Assembly (NCBI GenBank): GCA_038255145.1
Contig: JBBSLP010000001.1
Location: 186,001 to 250,000, forward strand
Source: WHTX01 sp038255145
GTDB taxonomy: Bacteria > Actinomycetota > Acidimicrobiia > Acidimicrobiales > CAIXPF01
Reading direction: 5' to 3'
Length of the DNA stretch: 64,000 nucleotides
Both the position numbers and the translations under genes were made by a program. The notes below the pieces were generated by a model, which saw nothing but the letters and a program-made list of their open reading frames with translations, was not told where the DNA came from and did not search any database. Below are positions 34,792 through 43,170 of the stretch, one piece after another (within the stretch, counting starts at the first letter, position 1; the number at the start of each line of letters is the position of its first letter).

Positions 34792-35058
34792 TCAACGACG
34801 CCAGGCCCGCTCGACCAGCTTCTTGGCCTCGTCGGCCCACAGCACGATGCTGGCCAGGGCCATGCACAGCAGCCCGCCGTCGAGGCGCAGGTCGAGCGCG
34901 GCCAGGGTGACCAGGGCGGGCGCAGTGTCCGTCAGCAGGTTGATCCACAGGATCTGGGTGGCCAGCAGGGGCACGGCGGTGACGATGGTGGCGAAGTTGC
35001 CGTCGGCCAGGATCATGTCGGCCGCCTCCTTCGTCACGTCGGTGCCGGTGATGGCCAT
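34792..35058 (-). pseudogene. Cation-transporting P-type ATPase relic
   Basis: An 88-codon open frame made of three distant ATPase blocks joined together: AITGTDVTKEAADMILADGN plus FATIVTAV (end of the P domain), ATQILWINLLTDTAPAL (transmembrane M5-M6 region), and LCMALASIVLWADEAKKLVE (C-terminal helix). A complete enzyme has about 850-900 residues, so more than 90 percent is missing, including the phosphorylation motif DKTGT. The frame has stayed open across the deletions. It cannot transport. Confidence 0.8.
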
Positions 35059-35137
35059 GGCCAGCCCCCCACGGTCCGGACGGCCTCCCGGCGCCGCCCG
35101 CCCACCGCGGCCGGCCCGGGCGGTGGGGCTGTTGTCC

Positions 35138-35158
35138 CTAGACGGTCGGTCAACTATG
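35138..35158 (+). promoter_or_regulatory. Possible TetR operator at the start of the regulator gene
   Basis: The sequence TAGACGGTCGGTC lies directly before the ATG at 35156 and resembles TetR/QacR-type operators (GACCGGTCGGTC family), but the second arm is imperfect. Confidence 0.3.
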
Positions 35159-35806
35159 TTGGCCGCCGTGGCCCCCGTCGAGTCCCTCCGCCCCCAAGGG
35201 ACGGACGCGTGCCCTGGGCTCAACCCGGGCGAGCGGCTGGTGCAGGCGGCCTCGCAGCTCATGCACGAGCGGGGCTACGAAGCCGTGGGCGTGGCCGAGC
35301 TGTGCCTGGCCGCCGACGTCCGCAAGGGCAGCTTCTACCACTGGTGGCCGTCCAAGGCCGCCCTCACCGAGGCCATGCTCGACCGCAGCTGGGGTTGGGC
35401 CCGGGCCCAACTGTTCGACCCCGCCTTCGCCACCGGGCTGCCCACCCTCGACGCGTTCGCCCGCTACGGCGAGCTGCTCACCACCCACCTGCGTGACGGC
35501 GTCGAATCCGGCGACTGCGGGGTCCAGGGCTGCCAGTTCGGCAACCTGGCCGCGGAGATGTCCACCCGGGACCCCGCCATCCGCCGCCGGGTGGCCGCCG
35601 TGTTCGCCGACATGGCCGCCATCTTCGCCACCGCCATCGCCGCCGGGATCGAGCGGGGGGAACTGGCCGCCGACCTCGACCCCACCGGGGCGGCCGACGC
35701 CGTCCTCGCCCACGTCCAGGGCCTGATGGTGCTGGCCAAGGCCCGCAACGACCCCGCCCTGCTGGGCCGCCTGGGCGACGACACCGCCCGCCTGCTGACC
35801 CGCTGA
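35156..35806 (+). CDS. TetR-family transcriptional regulator
   Basis: A 216-aa TetR protein: LVQAASQLMHERGYEAVGVA and CLAADVRKGSFYHWWPSKAA form the helix-turn-helix domain (about residues 28-72); the second half has CGVQGCQFGNLAAEMSTRDP and ends with a helix pair. The CQFGNLAAE block is common in TetR proteins beside dehalogenases and reductases. It stands 36 bases before the haloalkane dehalogenase gene on the same strand and probably controls it. The ATG overlaps a possible operator. Confidence 0.88.
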   Translation: MLAAVAPVESLRPQGTDACPGLNPGERLVQAASQLMHERGYEAVGVAELCLAADVRKGSFYHWWPSKAALTEAMLDRSWGWARAQLFDPAFATGLPTLDAFARYGELLTTHLRDGVESGDCGVQGCQFGNLAAEMSTRDPAIRRRVAAVFADMAAIFATAIAAGIERGELAADLDPTGAADAVLAHVQGLMVLAKARNDPALLGRLGDDTARLLTR

Positions 35807-35842
35807 GCACCACCCACCGACCATCGCCACCCGGAGGCATCC

Positions 35843-36736
35843 ATGCCGATCTCCGCCGAGTTCCCCTACGAGAAGCGCCACCTCGAGGTGGCCGGCAAGC
35901 GCATGGCCTACGTCGAGGTGGGCGAGGGGGACCCCATCGTGTTGTTGCACGGCAACCCCACCTCGTCCTACCTGTGGCGCAACGTCATCCCCCACCTGTC
36001 CGGCCTGGGCCGCTGCATCGCTCCCGACCTGATCGGCATGGGGGACTCGGACAAGGTCGACGACCCCGGCCCCGGCTCTTACACGTTCGTCGAGCACCGC
36101 CACTACCTCGACGGCCTGCTCGACCAGCTGGGCGTGGGCCGCGGTGACCACGACGTCACCCTGGTGGTCCACGACTGGGGCTCGGCCCTGGGCTTCGACT
36201 GGGCCAACCGCCACCGTGACGCCGTGGCCGGCATCGCCTACATGGAAGCCATCGTCCGCCCCGTGACCTGGGACGAGTGGCCCGGCGCGGCCAAGGGCGT
36301 CTTCCAGGGCTTCCGCTCCCCCGCTGGTGACGCCATGGCCCTCGACAAGAACGTGTTCGTCGAGCGGGTCCTGCCCGGGTCGATCCTGCGGACCCTGACC
36401 GAGGCCGAGCTCGACGAGTACCGCCGTCCCTTCCGCAACGCCGGCGAGGACCGTCGCCCCACCCTGACCTGGCCCCGGCAGATCCCCATCGAGGGCGAGC
36501 CCGCCGACGTGTGCGCCATCGCCGCCGACTACGCCGCCTGGCTGGCCCAGAGCGACGTGCCCAAGCTGCTGATCGACGCCGATCCCGGGGCCATCCTCAT
36601 CGGCGCCCCCCGCGAGTTCGCCCGCACCTGGCCCAACCAGGACGAGGTCACCGTGTCCGGTGGACACTTCCTCCAAGAGGACAGCCCCGACGAGATCGGT
36701 GGCGCCATCGCCGCCTGGATCCGCAAGCGGACCTGA
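35843..36736 (+). CDS. Haloalkane dehalogenase
   Basis: A 297-aa alpha/beta hydrolase that replaces halide by hydroxide. The nucleophile Asp lies in [14 protein letters not shown] (near residue 108), with oxyanion motif [12 protein letters not shown]; the Glu is in [15 protein letters not shown], the His in [16 protein letters not shown], and halide-binding Trp follows the nucleophile. The pattern is that of DhaA/LinB (HLD-II). GGAGG lies 6 bases before the ATG. The same length as LinB (296). The substrate may not be a halogenated alkane in nature. Confidence 0.9.
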   Translation: MPISAEFPYEKRHLEVAGKRMAYVEVGEGDPIVLLHGNPTSSYLWRNVIPHLSGLGRCIAPDLIGMGDSDKVDDPGPGSYTFVEHRHYLDGLLDQLGVGRGDHDVTLVVHDWGSALGFDWANRHRDAVAGIAYMEAIVRPVTWDEWPGAAKGVFQGFRSPAGDAMALDKNVFVERVLPGSILRTLTEAELDEYRRPFRNAGEDRRPTLTWPRQIPIEGEPADVCAIAADYAAWLAQSDVPKLLIDADPGAILIGAPREFARTWPNQDEVTVSGGHFLQEDSPDEIGGAIAAWIRKRT

Positions 36737-36806
36737 ACCCCCGGCCACGCCGGCCACAGCGCCCCCACCCCAAGCCGCACCAGCCGCATCGAGAACCGAG
36801 CCGAAC

Positions 36807-37529
36807 ATGACGACCACCGAGACCCTCACCGACCTTTCCCCCGATGAAGCAGCCGGCATCGCCACCGGTTACGACGTCGAGTTCTTCTGGGATCCGCTGT
36901 GCCCGTGGGCGTGGATCACCTCGCGCTGGGTGGCCGAGGTGGCCCGCCAGCGTGACCTGAAGGTCGACTGGCGCTTCATCAGCTTGCGCTTCCTGAACGC
37001 CGAGAAGTTCGAGGCCGCCGACGCCGACCCCAAGTTCGTGGCCGCGCTGGGCACGGGCACCAAGCTGCTGCGGGTGGCCGCCGCCGTGCGGGCCGCGGGT
37101 GACCGTGACCGCATGGCCGCGCTCTACACCCAGTTCGGCGGGGACATCCACGTCCGCGGCCGCCGCGACGAGATGGTGGAGGCCTACGACGACGGTCTGG
37201 CTGCCTACCTGGCCTCGGTTGGCGTGGAGGACGAGTTCCTGGCCGCCGCCAACGACGAGAGCTGGGACGAGGTCATCAAGGCCGAGACCGAGGGCGCCCT
37301 CAGCCGGGCGGGCAAGGACGTGGGCACCCCCATCATCACCTTCGAGCGCGACGGCCAGCAGTACTCCTTCTTCGGCCCCGTCATCAACAAGGTGCCCGCC
37401 GGCGAGGACGCCCTGCGCCTGTGGGACGCCATGTGGGAGCTGGCCACCTTCCCCGGTTTCGCCGAGCTCAAGCGCTCGCTGCGGGGTCGACCCGAGGTCG
37501 AGAGCAGCCTCGACCTCGAGCAGGGCTGA
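36807..37529 (+). CDS. DsbA-fold protein like mycothiol-dependent nitroreductase, CPWA motif
   Basis: A 240-aa thioredoxin-fold protein. VEFFWDPLCPWAWITSRWVA contains a CPWA motif; the related Rv2466c has CPWC. Other blocks are GALSRAGKDVGTPIITFERD with the cis-Pro (VGTP) and SFFGPVINKVPAGEDALRLW. With a single Cys it could act with mycothiol by a monothiol mechanism, as many family members do. ATG at 36807 is chosen. It follows the dehalogenase gene and precedes a methyltransferase gene by two bases. Confidence 0.82.
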   Translation: MTTTETLTDLSPDEAAGIATGYDVEFFWDPLCPWAWITSRWVAEVARQRDLKVDWRFISLRFLNAEKFEAADADPKFVAALGTGTKLLRVAAAVRAAGDRDRMAALYTQFGGDIHVRGRRDEMVEAYDDGLAAYLASVGVEDEFLAAANDESWDEVIKAETEGALSRAGKDVGTPIITFERDGQQYSFFGPVINKVPAGEDALRLWDAMWELATFPGFAELKRSLRGRPEVESSLDLEQG

Positions 37530-37531
37530 CG

Positions 37532-38203
37532 ATGGCGGCGCCGGCGGCGGTGCGTCCCCTGGAGCGGGTCATCGCCTCGACGCCGGGCCGCCCTCCCGTC
37601 GGCGGCGCCGCCAACCCCATGCGGGTACTGACCGAGGCCCTGGCCCGCGACGCCGCCGGCGTGTGGGACGACGCCGAGGCCCACCGGGTGGTGGGGGTGT
37701 TCGACCGGCTGGCCGGGGAGTGGGAGCAGCGCTTCGCCAACGAGCCGTTGCGCATGGCCCCCATCGACGATGCCCTGGCCCGGGGTGGGTCGATCACGTG
37801 GGGTACCTGCCTCGACATCGGGGTGGGCCCCGGCGTCACCACCCGGCACCTGGCCCCCCGCTTCGAGCGGGTGCTCGGCCTGGACCTGTCCTTCGAGATG
37901 CTGCGCCAGGCACGTCCCGGCGTACCCCTGGTCCAGGCCGACGCCTCCCAGCTGCCCGTCGCCGATGGGTCGGTGGACGTGGCCGTGCTGGTGAACGCCT
38001 TCCTGTTCCCCGCCGCTCTCGACCGGGCCCTGGCGCCGGGCGGGGTGGTGGTGTGGATCAGCTCGATCGGCGACGACACCCCTATCTACCTGCCCGCCGA
38101 GGAGGTGGCCGCCGCCCTGCCCGGCGCGTGGACCGGGGTGTGGGCCGAGGCCGGCGACGGCACCTGGGCCGTGCTGCGGCGCTCGTCGCCGGATCAGACC
38201 TGA
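37532..38203 (+). CDS. Class I SAM-dependent methyltransferase
   Basis: A 223-aa Rossmann methyltransferase: motif I CLDIGVGPGVTTRHLAPRF (about 90-108), motif II VLGLDLSFEMLRQAR, motif III VPLVQADASQLPVADGSVDV, and motif post-I VLVNAFLFPAALDRALAPGG. The substrate is unknown. It begins two bases after the DsbA-fold gene and so shares its operon. The N-terminal 60 residues contain VVGVFDRLAGEWEQRF, typical of the UbiE-like group. Confidence 0.78.
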   Translation: MAAPAAVRPLERVIASTPGRPPVGGAANPMRVLTEALARDAAGVWDDAEAHRVVGVFDRLAGEWEQRFANEPLRMAPIDDALARGGSITWGTCLDIGVGPGVTTRHLAPRFERVLGLDLSFEMLRQARPGVPLVQADASQLPVADGSVDVAVLVNAFLFPAALDRALAPGGVVVWISSIGDDTPIYLPAEEVAAALPGAWTGVWAEAGDGTWAVLRRSSPDQT

Positions 38204-38283
38204 CCCTGAACTACAATTGAACCAGGCGGCACCCGCCGATCTCACCCCCTGCCCGGTCGCCGATCGTGGGATGCTCTGCGCCC

Positions 38284-39474
38284 ATGAGGGGGCTCTACAT
38301 CGTCGTGGCCGTGGCCATGGCCGGCGTCAGTTCGGTGTTCGCCCTTTTGGCCGAGCTCGAGCATCGCTACGACCTGCCCACCGCGAGCCTGGGCTACATC
38401 GCCGGTTCGGCCTTCGTGGCCGCGCTGATCACCCAGCTCACGCTGTCGCGCTACGCGGACCGGGGCTACAGCACCCTGCTGCTGCGCGGTGGGGTGGTGG
38501 CCTGCGCCGTCGGTCTGCTGTGGTTCGGCCTGGCCACCGAGCTGTGGCAGTTCGTCGCCGCCCGGGCCCTGCTCGGCGCCGGCCTGGGCATGATCGTGCC
38601 CCCGGCCCGACGGGCCATCCTGCTCACCGCGGACGGCAACCAGGGCGAACGCCTGGGCGTCTTCTACGCCGCCTACCTGTCGGGCTTCGTCTTCGGTCCC
38701 CCCATCGCAGGGGCCCTGACCGAGCTGGCCGACGTGCGCCTGCCCTTCCTGGTCCTGGGGGCCTGCCTCGTGCTCACCCTGGTGCCCGTCAGCCGGGTGC
38801 CCATCCCCGAAGCCCCCCGGGATGCGGTCATCGACACCATGGACAAGCGGGTGCTGCGTCGGCTGGCCGGCAACCGCAAGGTGATGGCCGCCATCCTCGT
38901 CGTGGTCTCGTTCCGCTACTCGATCGGCGTGTTCGAGCCCCTGTGGGCCACCTACCTCGACGAGCTCGGGGCGTCGACGGTGACCATCACCCTGTCCCTG
39001 ACCGCCTTCGCCCTGCCCATGCTGCTGGTGGCCAAGCACGCCGGGCGGCTGTCGGACCGCTACGGGCCCCGCATGGCCTCGCTGCTGTCCGCGGCGGCGA
39101 CCATCCCCATCATGGCCAGCTACGGCCTGGTGTCCTCGTTGCCCGTCATCATGATCATGGTCGTCCCCCAGGGCCTGTTCGAGGCCATCCAGTCGCCCGG
39201 GTCCCAGGCCGCGGTGGCCGAGGCCGCCCCCGTGCAGGACGCCGGTGCCGCCCAGGGCTTCAGCGAGGCTGCGGGTTCGGCGGCCGCCGCCATCGGCGCC
39301 TTCACCGCCGCCCCCCTGTTCGCCGCCCTGGGAGCGGGCCCGGCGTGGGCCATCGCTGCGGGGGTCATGGCCTGCCTGCTGACCACCAGCGCCCTGTTGG
39401 ACCGGCCCGCGCTGCGCACCCGTCGCCGGCCCGAGGCCGACCTCACCGCCACGGCCGTCCCCGTCGCCGACTGA
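38284..39474 (+). CDS. MFS transporter
   Basis: A 396-aa protein with twelve hydrophobic segments. The loop SRYADRGYSTLLLRGG after helix 2 and the second-half copy AKHAGRLSDRYGPRMA are MFS signatures. Helix 4 has LLGAGLGMIVPPARRAILL. The start is ATG at 38284 (MRGLYIVVAVAMAG); a GTG at 38266 would add six residues. The substrate is unknown. It precedes the selenoprotein candidate on the same strand by 63 bases. Confidence 0.83.
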   Translation: MRGLYIVVAVAMAGVSSVFALLAELEHRYDLPTASLGYIAGSAFVAALITQLTLSRYADRGYSTLLLRGGVVACAVGLLWFGLATELWQFVAARALLGAGLGMIVPPARRAILLTADGNQGERLGVFYAAYLSGFVFGPPIAGALTELADVRLPFLVLGACLVLTLVPVSRVPIPEAPRDAVIDTMDKRVLRRLAGNRKVMAAILVVVSFRYSIGVFEPLWATYLDELGASTVTITLSLTAFALPMLLVAKHAGRLSDRYGPRMASLLSAAATIPIMASYGLVSSLPVIMIMVVPQGLFEAIQSPGSQAAVAEAAPVQDAGAAQGFSEAAGSAAAAIGAFTAAPLFAALGAGPAWAIAAGVMACLLTTSALLDRPALRTRRRPEADLTATAVPVAD

Positions 39475-39537
39475 GGGCGGGTAGCGTCGGCTCCACCAGC
39501 TGATCCAAGGGGGGATCGGCTGCGAGGGGGGATCGAC

Positions 39538-40188
39538 ATGGCCAACGAGCACGGCTTCCTGCCCAAGGCCGACGCCGGGGCGCTCGACGACGAGCTCCGC
39601 CACCGGCTCGAGGTCTGGTACGACAAGGCCTACACCGACGACAACCTGTTCCTGACCCTGGCCGCCCGCCCTGCCGTGCTCAACCAGTTCCTGAACTGGG
39701 TCAGCTTCGTCTACACGTCGGAGTCCGAGCTCGACCCCGCCACCGTCGAGCTGTGTCGGGTGCGGTTGGCCAACCGCAACCAGTGCGTCCATTGAAGCCT
39801 GGCCCGTAGCGCGTCGTTGGCGCGCCGAGGCATGACCGAGGCCCAGGTCCAAGCGGCCATCGGTCCGTTGGACGACGTCGACCCCGACGACCTGACCCCC
39901 GCCGTCGTGGCCGCCCTGCGGCTGGCCGACGCCCTGACCGAGACCGGCATCCCCACCCTCGATCCCGAGCTGCGGGCCGAGCTGGGCCGCCACTACAGCG
40001 ACGGCCAGATCCTCGAGCTGGGCGCGGCGCTGACGGTGGCCTCGGGCTGGCAGCGCATGATCGAGCTCTTCCAGATCCGCCCCGACCACTGGAGCGAGGC
40101 CACGCCGGCCCCCGTCCGTCCCCCCAGCTGGCACGACCACGACCACGACCATGACAACGACCAGGGGACCGACGGCCCATCGGCGTGA
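39538..40188 (+). CDS. AhpD-like/carboxymuconolactone decarboxylase-family protein, probable selenoprotein (CxxU)
   Basis: A 216-aa frame interrupted only by TGA at 39793-39795. The first part ends ELCRVRLANRNQCVH, the codon after it is TGA, and the same frame goes on SLARSASLARRGMTEAQVQA and 130 codons to a normal stop. In the family the redox motif is C-x-x-C; here Cys83 is followed by VH and the TGA stands at position 86, exactly the second cysteine. So I read CVHU with selenocysteine at 86. A GUU-loop hairpin lies 20 bases after the TGA. AGGGGGG precedes the ATG. The protein would be a thiol/selenol oxidoreductase. The His/Asp-rich end (HDHDHDHDND) might bind metal. A nonsense mutation is the alternative. 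Confidence 0.75.
39793..39831 (+). promoter_or_regulatory. UGA codon with bacterial SECIS-like hairpin
   Basis: After the TGA, bases 39809-39815 (GCGCGTC) pair with 39819-39825 (GGCGCGC) in a 7-bp stem, including one U-G pair, closing a three-base loop GUU at 39816-39818. The loop begins 20 bases after the TGA and starts with G, as bacterial SECIS models require (16-37 bases, G among the first two loop bases). GCCT at 39797 and AGGC at 39828 may form a lower stem. Confidence 0.6.
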
Positions 40189-40225
40189 TGTCAGGCAGCC
40201 TGCGGCCACCGAGCATGCTGCGGCC

Positions 40226-41803
40226 ATGACGTCGATCCTGCGTGCCGGCACCGCTGCGGCCACCGCGGCGCTGGCCGCGGTGGCCGCCCACGACCTGGTG
40301 CAGCGCAAGCACACCCTGCTGCGCAACTTCCCGGTGATCGCCCACGCCCGCTTCCTGTTGGAGAAGGTCGGGCCCGAGCTCCGCCAGTACATCGTGACGT
40401 CCAACGACGCCGAACGGCCTTTCAGCCGGGACCAGCGTCGCTGGGTCTACGCGTCGTCCAAGCTCGAGAACAACTACTTCGGCTTCGGCACCGACAACGA
40501 CATCGAGCACGCCACCGCCTACCCCATCGTCAAGCACGCCACCTTCGGCCACGCCATCCCCCCGTCGAGCCCCGCCGCTGGTCAGGAGGCATGGGTGCCG
40601 TGCGCCAAGGTGCTGGGGGCACCCCGCGGCCGGCCCGGAGCGTTCCGCCCCGATTCGGTGGTCAACATCTCGGGCATGAGCTTCGGGGCCCTGTCGGGCA
40701 ACGCCATCGAGGCGTTGAACCGGGGGGCGAAGCTGGCCAGCTGCCTGCACAACACCGGCGAGGGGGGCATCTCGCCCTACCACCGCAAGGGGGGCGAGCT
40801 CACCTTCCAGATCGGCACGGCCTACTTCGGCTGCCGCGACGAGCACGGCCGCTTCGACCTGGCCCGGCTCAAGGACCTGGTGGCGTCGGCCCCGGTGCGG
40901 GCGCTCGAGGTCAAGCTCAGCCAGGGGGCCAAGCCCGGTCTCGGCGGGCTGCTGCCCGGAGCCAAGGTGTCGGCCGAGATCGCCACCACCCGGGGCGTGC
41001 TCCGGGGTCGGGACTGCGTCAGCCCCTCCCGCCATGCCGAGTTCCGCGACACCGATGGCCTGTTGGACTGGGTCGAGCTGCTGGCCCAGGAGACGGGCCT
41101 GCCCGTGGGCATCAAGTCCGCCGTGGGCGACCTGGGCTTCTGGTACGAACTGGCCGACCTGATGGCCACCACCGGCCGGGGCGTGGACTGGATCAACATC
41201 GACGGCGGCGAGGGGGGCACGGGGGCGGCCCCGCTGATCTTCACCGACTCGGTGTCCCTGCCCTTCCGACTTGGCTTCTCCCGGGTGTACTCGATCTTCG
41301 CCGACCGAGACATCACCGACCAGGTGGTGTTCATCGGCGGCGGCAAGCTGGGCCTGCCCGACAACGCCATCGTCGCTTTCGCCATGGGGTGCGACATGGT
41401 GTCGGTCGGCCGAGAGGCCATGTTGGCCATCGGCTGCGTGCAGGCCCAGAAGTGCCACACCGACCGCTGCCCGTCGGGGGTGGCCACCCAGGACAAGTGG
41501 CTGGCGCATGGCCTCGACCCCACGCTCAAGTCGGTACGGGCGGCCAACTACATCAAGACCCTGCGCCGGGACCTGCTCAAGGTGTCCGAGGCCTGTGGGG
41601 TCGAGCACCCCGCCCTCATCGACACCGACCACGTCGAACTGCTGGAGGCGGGCATGCGCTCGACGACGCTGCGGGAGGTCTACGGCTACCAGCCCGGGTG
41701 GGGCCGCCCGTCGGCCGCCGACCAGGCCGAGATCAGGCGGCTCATGACCGCCACCGCTCCCCAGGGCGGTTCGGCCCCGCCCTCGGCCGACGCCGTGGGC
41801 TGA
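40226..41803 (+). CDS. FMN-binding glutamate-synthase-like protein
   Basis: A 525-aa protein with one N-terminal hydrophobic helix and the FMN/TIM-barrel domain of glutamate synthase. SFGALSGNAIEALNRGAKLA, HNTGEGGISPYH, VKLSQGAKPGLGGLLPG, WINIDGGEGGTGAAPLIF and the 3Fe-4S motif CVQAQKCHTDRCPSGVATQD are clear. It lacks the glutaminase domain, so it belongs to the stand-alone GltB-like group common in actinobacteria; some work as oxidoreductases of unknown substrate. It follows the selenoprotein candidate by 37 bases, perhaps in the same operon. Confidence 0.87.
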   Translation: MTSILRAGTAAATAALAAVAAHDLVQRKHTLLRNFPVIAHARFLLEKVGPELRQYIVTSNDAERPFSRDQRRWVYASSKLENNYFGFGTDNDIEHATAYPIVKHATFGHAIPPSSPAAGQEAWVPCAKVLGAPRGRPGAFRPDSVVNISGMSFGALSGNAIEALNRGAKLASCLHNTGEGGISPYHRKGGELTFQIGTAYFGCRDEHGRFDLARLKDLVASAPVRALEVKLSQGAKPGLGGLLPGAKVSAEIATTRGVLRGRDCVSPSRHAEFRDTDGLLDWVELLAQETGLPVGIKSAVGDLGFWYELADLMATTGRGVDWINIDGGEGGTGAAPLIFTDSVSLPFRLGFSRVYSIFADRDITDQVVFIGGGKLGLPDNAIVAFAMGCDMVSVGREAMLAIGCVQAQKCHTDRCPSGVATQDKWLAHGLDPTLKSVRAANYIKTLRRDLLKVSEACGVEHPALIDTDHVELLEAGMRSTTLREVYGYQPGWGRPSAADQAEIRRLMTATAPQGGSAPPSADAVG

Positions 41804-41869
41804 TCCGCCGCCGTCGAGGTGGGGTGTCACATCTAGGGCCAGAACGCGACTCGGCTCGCCCGCCGAGGG

Positions 41870-42354
41870 GTGCGTTTGCTGCCTACCGGGTTGCCGCTTG
41901 CACCCCCCGACCAACCCGGCGCCCCCTTCGCCGTCAACCAGATCGTGCACGGCTCCAACCCCCGCTGGGAGGCGGACGTGGAGGCGTGCGGCCGGCGGGA
42001 GGTGCCCATCGTCGTCTCGTCGCTGGGTGCCCGCGACGACCTGAACGCCACCGTCCACGCCTGGGGTGGCCCCACCCTCCACGACGTGATCGACGACCGC
42101 TACGCCCGCTAGGCCATCCAGAAGGGGGCCGACGGCCTCATCGCCGTGGCTGCCGGCGCCGGGGGCCATGCCGGGCGCCAGTCCCCCTTCGCCCTGGTCC
42201 AGAGATCCGGGCCTTGTTCGACGGGCCTGTGGCCCTGTCCGGCGCCATCGACACCGTGGAGCCGGCCGCCGACCGCATCGCCGCCCTGGCCACCAGCTAC
42301 GCCGCCGCCCGGGCCGAGATCAACGCCAAGCTCCAGCCCGCCGTCGCCGGCTAG
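41870..42354 (+). pseudogene. Nitronate monooxygenase remnant
   Basis: The stretch reads FAVNQIVHGSNPRWEADVEA, VPIVVSSLGARDDLNATVHA and GGPTLHDVIDDRYAR, then a TAG (42110-42112), then in the same frame AIQKGADGLIAVAAGAGGHA up to FALVQ. There one base is missing and the next frame continues EIRALFDGPVALSGAIDTVE and AADRIAALATSYAAARAE. About 130 residues that belong between LSGAI and the C-terminal helix are absent, and the N-terminal barrel strands are also lost. Three separate lesions mean a dead copy of the 26695-27777-type gene. Confidence 0.85.
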
Positions 42355-43106
42355 ACCGATGGCGGGAGGTCGGCCCAGAACCGGGTGAGGGCGGCGGCCC
42401 CCTGCTCAGGGTCCTCCAGCATCCACCAGTGGCCCCGGCCGGCCAGGACCTCGACCCGGGCGCCGGCCCGGGCTGCGGACCGGCGGCGTTGCTCGTCGGT
42501 CCCCACCAGGACGTCGAGCTCGGCCAACAGCGCCAGGCCGGGACGCTGGGCGGCGACGGCCAGGTCGCGGCCCGCCTCGGACAGGGCGGGCTGGGCGGCG
42601 GAGCGGTAGAGGGCGAGGATGCAGCGACCCATGGTCTCGTCGAAGGCCGCCGCCAGCTCGGCGGCCACGTCGGCGGTGATGCCCCGGGAGGCCAGGAAGG
42701 CGGCCATCTGGTCGTCGGGCAGGGCCAGCATCTGCTCCACCCAGGCCTCGCCCGCCTCCGGGGCCTGCCACACCTGGGCGAACTCGTGCCACACGTAGTC
42801 GGGGTCGAACACGCCGACGATGTCGCTGACCCACGAGCGCAGCAGGTCGGGCCGGGCCATGGCCACGCCCATGACATGGCCGCCACCCCAGTCGTGGCCC
42901 ACCAGGTCGACGGGCTCACCGAGCGCTTCCAGCTCGCCGACCAACCAGTTCCGGTACTCCAGCCGGGTGGCCGTCCACCCCGCGGGTGGCGGGGCGCCGA
43001 AGCCCGGCGGGGACAGGCAGATCACGTCGTCGCGGCCGAGCGCGGCCCGCAACGGGCCCCAGATGGCCGCCGTCTCCGGGTTGCCGTGGACCAGGACCAC
43101 CGTCAC
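42351..43106 (-). CDS. Alpha/beta hydrolase with Asp nucleophile
   Basis: A 251-aa alpha/beta hydrolase. VLVHGNPETAAIWGPLRAAL carries the oxyanion motif; the nucleophile elbow is LVGHDWGGGHVMGVAMARPD with Asp, as in epoxide hydrolases and dehalogenases; the acid and His come late (GRGHWWMLEDPEQGA). The 70 residues from VFDPDY to GITADV are the cap. A pseudogene of the same type stands at 61785. The physiological substrate is unknown. GTG or ATG at 43106. Confidence 0.83.
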   Translation of the reverse strand: MTVVLVHGNPETAAIWGPLRAALGRDDVICLSPPGFGAPPPAGWTATRLEYRNWLVGELEALGEPVDLVGHDWGGGHVMGVAMARPDLLRSWVSDIVGVFDPDYVWHEFAQVWQAPEAGEAWVEQMLALPDDQMAAFLASRGITADVAAELAAAFDETMGRCILALYRSAAQPALSEAGRDLAVAAQRPGLALLAELDVLVGTDEQRRRSAARAGARVEVLAGRGHWWMLEDPEQGAAALTRFWADLPPSV

Positions 43107-43170
43107 GTCGCACCTCCAGGACGTCGGCCCTTCACGCTACGCCGAACGGCGACGGCGGGGCTGCTAGGAA

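Noticed and set aside
42110..42112. In-frame TAG in the nitronate monooxygenase remnant as a recoded codon (pyrrolysine-like)
   Set aside because: The same locus has a frameshift and a large deletion, and TAG is not at an active-site position, so it is plain decay.
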